Origin: Geomonas sp. RF6
Lineage (GTDB): Bacteria; Desulfobacterota; Desulfuromonadia; Geobacterales; Geobacteraceae
DNA length: 64,000 nucleotides
Direction: 5' to 3'
Assembly: GCF_021044625.1 (NCBI RefSeq)
Contig: NZ_CP087999.1
Span: 5,043,001-5,107,000 of the forward strand
In this document: piece after piece, positions 62,256-64,000 of the stretch
Layout of the letters: each line of letters begins with the position of its first letter
Numbering within the stretch: the stretch's first letter is position 1
Notes under the pieces: model-generated
The model's database searches: none
Told to the model about the DNA's origin: nothing
The model's input: only the letters and a program-made list of their open reading frames with translations
Program-made: the position numbers and the translations under genes

Positions 62256-64000
62256 ATGTTGAGAAAAGTAGGGTTACTACTGACCCTCGCGCTCGCGGTA
62301 CCGAGCTTTGCCCAGGCCTGGACGGTCACGGGAAAGATCAGTTCGGGGCTGGGGTCATTGCAGGCAGGTGCCGGGTCCGTCGGTTTTGGGACCTATTCCA
62401 CTGGCACCCCACGGGTCTATTCCATCACCAAGACCGGGAACACGCCGCGCATCGGCTACTTCAAGTCGACCGCCGCGTCCCAGAGCTTCACCGTGGCACC
62501 GGCGACAGGGTACTCCCTGTCTCAGGTCGCCGTCGACGGTGTGAAAGTCGACCCGGTAAACGGCGCCTACGTGGTTGCCGCCGGAGCCCCGGCGAAAAAC
62601 CACACCCTCGTCGTCTACTACACCGCGACCACGTACACAGTATCCGTCGTACAGCCGGGACATGGCGTGGTGACGCTTCAGGCACTTTCATCCGATCCGG
62701 TGCCCAGGCCGATCGGCTCCATCAGCAAAGGCTCCATCAGCGGCCTCAAGTCGGGCGCTAAGGTGAGGATTACCGCCGCGCCGAATGCCGATTACAAGAT
62801 CGTTAAGGACATAAACGGCAACGCCGTCACCGGCGTCTTCGAAGGGGAGGCGCGCACCTACGATGTCACCGTCACCGGCGACGCCACCTATAACCAGATC
62901 GGGTTCGGCCTGGTAGCGACCATAAAGGCGGCACCGTACGCTGATAACTACAGTGGCGTGGTAGACAGCCCCGTCCCCATCACCATCACCGCCGCCAGCA
63001 TCACCAACGACGGCCCCGCCACCTACCAGTTCAGCGCCAATGGCGGTACTCTGGCACCGGTTGCCAACCACCCGGAAAAGAGACTCTTTACGCCTACGGC
63101 CACCACCGGCGTGAGCGTCACAGTGACGGCTACCAGCGCCTCCGGCGCCAGCGATTCGAAGGTCCTGAGCTTCAATGTGAAGAGCGCCGATCAGGCTTCC
63201 ATCGACGCCTGCACCGGTTGCCACTACAACCGCAACCCCCAGTTCGCCACCACTGCACCGCACAAGGATTTCACCGGCACCTGCGTCTCCTGCCACGTCA
63301 CGGCGCACTCGGCGACTCGCACCCACGTAAGCGCCCCCGCCTCTTCGTGCATCGTGTGCCACGACGCCGTCCAGACGAAGTTCAGCACCAGCCTGCACGG
63401 TACCCGCCCCGGCAAGGGTACCTTCTACAATGACGGCCTTGGCGACCCCAACGCCACCCCGCTGCAGCTCGGCTTCGGCAACTACGTCGACACCCCCTAC
63501 TCGGAGATCCCCTGCGCCAGCTGCCACAATGCGCAGGCCACGACCGTCGACGGGGTAGACACCTGGACCGCAGCCTCCTGCGTCGACTGCCACACCCCCG
63601 CAACCCCCGCAACGGCCGTTTCCCCCATGACCTGCTACGGCTGCCACAGCCGCCAAGCATATGAAGGAAGCCCGCAAGGGTTCGGTCTCTCCGACGTACA
63701 CTTCGCAGCGGGTATGAGCTGCGCCGCCTGCCACTCCTCCAGCGACATGCACGGCGACGGCACGGCAAAAACCAGCCTCCTCTCCCCGGGCGCCATCACC
63801 GCGGCCTGCGCCAACTGCCACGGGCTGAACAAGGCTCAGGGCCCGATCAGCAACATCCCGGAGCACGTCCAGCACATGGCGGACATCGACTGCTCCACCT
63901 GCCACATCCAGTCCGTGGTCGCCTGCTACAACTGCCACTTCGACAACGAAGGGATCAAGGACGGCAGCGTGACCCACCAGAAGTTCGCCAGCGCGCGCTT
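62256..64000 (+). CDS. Exported multiheme c-type cytochrome with beta-sandwich N-terminal domains (3' end outside window)
   Basis: At least 581 codons with no stop before the window end. Signal peptide (MLRKVGLLLTLALAVPSFAQ), then about 290 residues of Thr/Ser/Ala-rich, Cys-free beta sequence that looks like Ig/fibronectin or Big-type domains (TVAPATGYSLSQVAVDGV; YQFSANGGTL). Ten CxxCH motifs follow: CTGCH, CVSCH, CIVCH, CASCH, CVDCH, CYGCH, CAACH, CANCH, CSTCH, CYNCH. AAAGGAGAG precedes the ATG. The beta domains suggest surface exposure, so extracellular electron transfer is the likely role, by inference. Confidence 0.9.
   Translation, partial: MLRKVGLLLTLALAVPSFAQAWTVTGKISSGLGSLQAGAGSVGFGTYSTGTPRVYSITKTGNTPRIGYFKSTAASQSFTVAPATGYSLSQVAVDGVKVDPVNGAYVVAAGAPAKNHTLVVYYTATTYTVSVVQPGHGVVTLQALSSDPVPRPIGSISKGSISGLKSGAKVRITAAPNADYKIVKDINGNAVTGVFEGEARTYDVTVTGDATYNQIGFGLVATIKAAPYADNYSGVVDSPVPITITAASITNDGPATYQFSANGGTLAPVANHPEKRLFTPTATTGVSVTVTATSASGASDSKVLSFNVKSADQASIDACTGCHYNRNPQFATTAPHKDFTGTCVSCHVTAHSATRTHVSAPASSCIVCHDAVQTKFSTSLHGTRPGKGTFYNDGLGDPNATPLQLGFGNYVDTPYSEIPCASCHNAQATTVDGVDTWTAASCVDCHTPATPATAVSPMTCYGCHSRQAYEGSPQGFGLSDVHFAAGMSCAACHSSSDMHGDGTAKTSLLSPGAITAACANCHGLNKAQGPISNIPEHVQHMADIDCSTCHIQSVVACYNCHFDNEGIKDGSVTHQKFASAR

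Overview
The window reads as chromosomal DNA of a GC-rich member of the Geobacterales (Geobacter/Geomonas/Citrifermentans-like Desulfuromonadota). The grounds are multiheme c-type cytochromes, a short PutA without a DNA-binding domain, FeFe-hydrogenase maturases, a two-subunit PyrK/PyrD dihydroorotate dehydrogenase, many two-component and HD-GYP proteins, sigma54 and sigma28 promoter sequences, and families of GC-rich palindromic intergenic repeats. This placement rests on gene content and style only; no 16S gene is present.

Layout. (1) 1-9.5 kb, hydrogenase region: the start of a membrane-bound group-4-type hydrogenase or Complex-I-like operon (HyfC/EchB and HyfB/NuoL types, minus strand) lies divergent from hydE-hydG-aspartase-like-hydF, across a 1.2 kb non-coding stretch full of hairpins. 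A solitary hypC follows. (2) 9.5-18.4 kb: HD-GYP regulator, metE, then the same-strand set rimI-pyrK-pyrD-kamA-like, and divergent purM-purN. (3) 18.4-24.5 kb: ChaN-like lipoprotein, a FlhB-tail/FliK-like pair, and a hybrid kinase plus HD-GYP regulator preceded by a perfect sigma28 (FliA) promoter. (4) 24.6-27.4 kb: a 2,783-bp insertion element with perfect 25-bp terminal inverted repeats and a 9-bp target duplication. It sits in the loop of the terminator that two convergent genes once shared, and it carries a secreted passenger protein. (5) 27.4-39.0 kb: sigma54 response regulator, fbp with a small Cys-rich acidic protein, a GH46-type/LivK-like/putA operon with a four-unit REP array just upstream, and a large uncharacterised membrane protein. 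(6) 39.3-44.4 kb: amtB-glnB behind a sigma54 promoter, and an SBP-kinase-receiver operon whose SBP gene has an in-frame TGA right after the signal sequence. (7) 44.6-50.8 kb: glgX and treY, a receiver protein and a small unknown. (8) 50.8-60.8 kb: cydAB with a YgiD-like dioxygenase, small secreted proteins, aminotransferase, SDR, DUF456, an uncharacterised 429-aa protein and pepA. (9) 61.4-64 kb: a four-heme cytochrome followed by a larger cytochrome with at least ten hemes that runs off the window.

How the genes fit together. The hydrogenase maturation genes point to H2 metabolism although no catalytic FeFe subunit is in the window. The aspartase-like gene inside the maturase operon could supply ammonium, which is inference. 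The sigma28 promoter ties the hybrid kinase and HD-GYP protein to the motility regulon, next to FliK/FlhB-like proteins. The most unusual structure is the insertion element: its end hairpins can act as transcription terminators, so it may replace the terminator it split, and its left hairpin also buries the transposase ribosome binding site.

No rRNA, tRNA or CRISPR array was seen.
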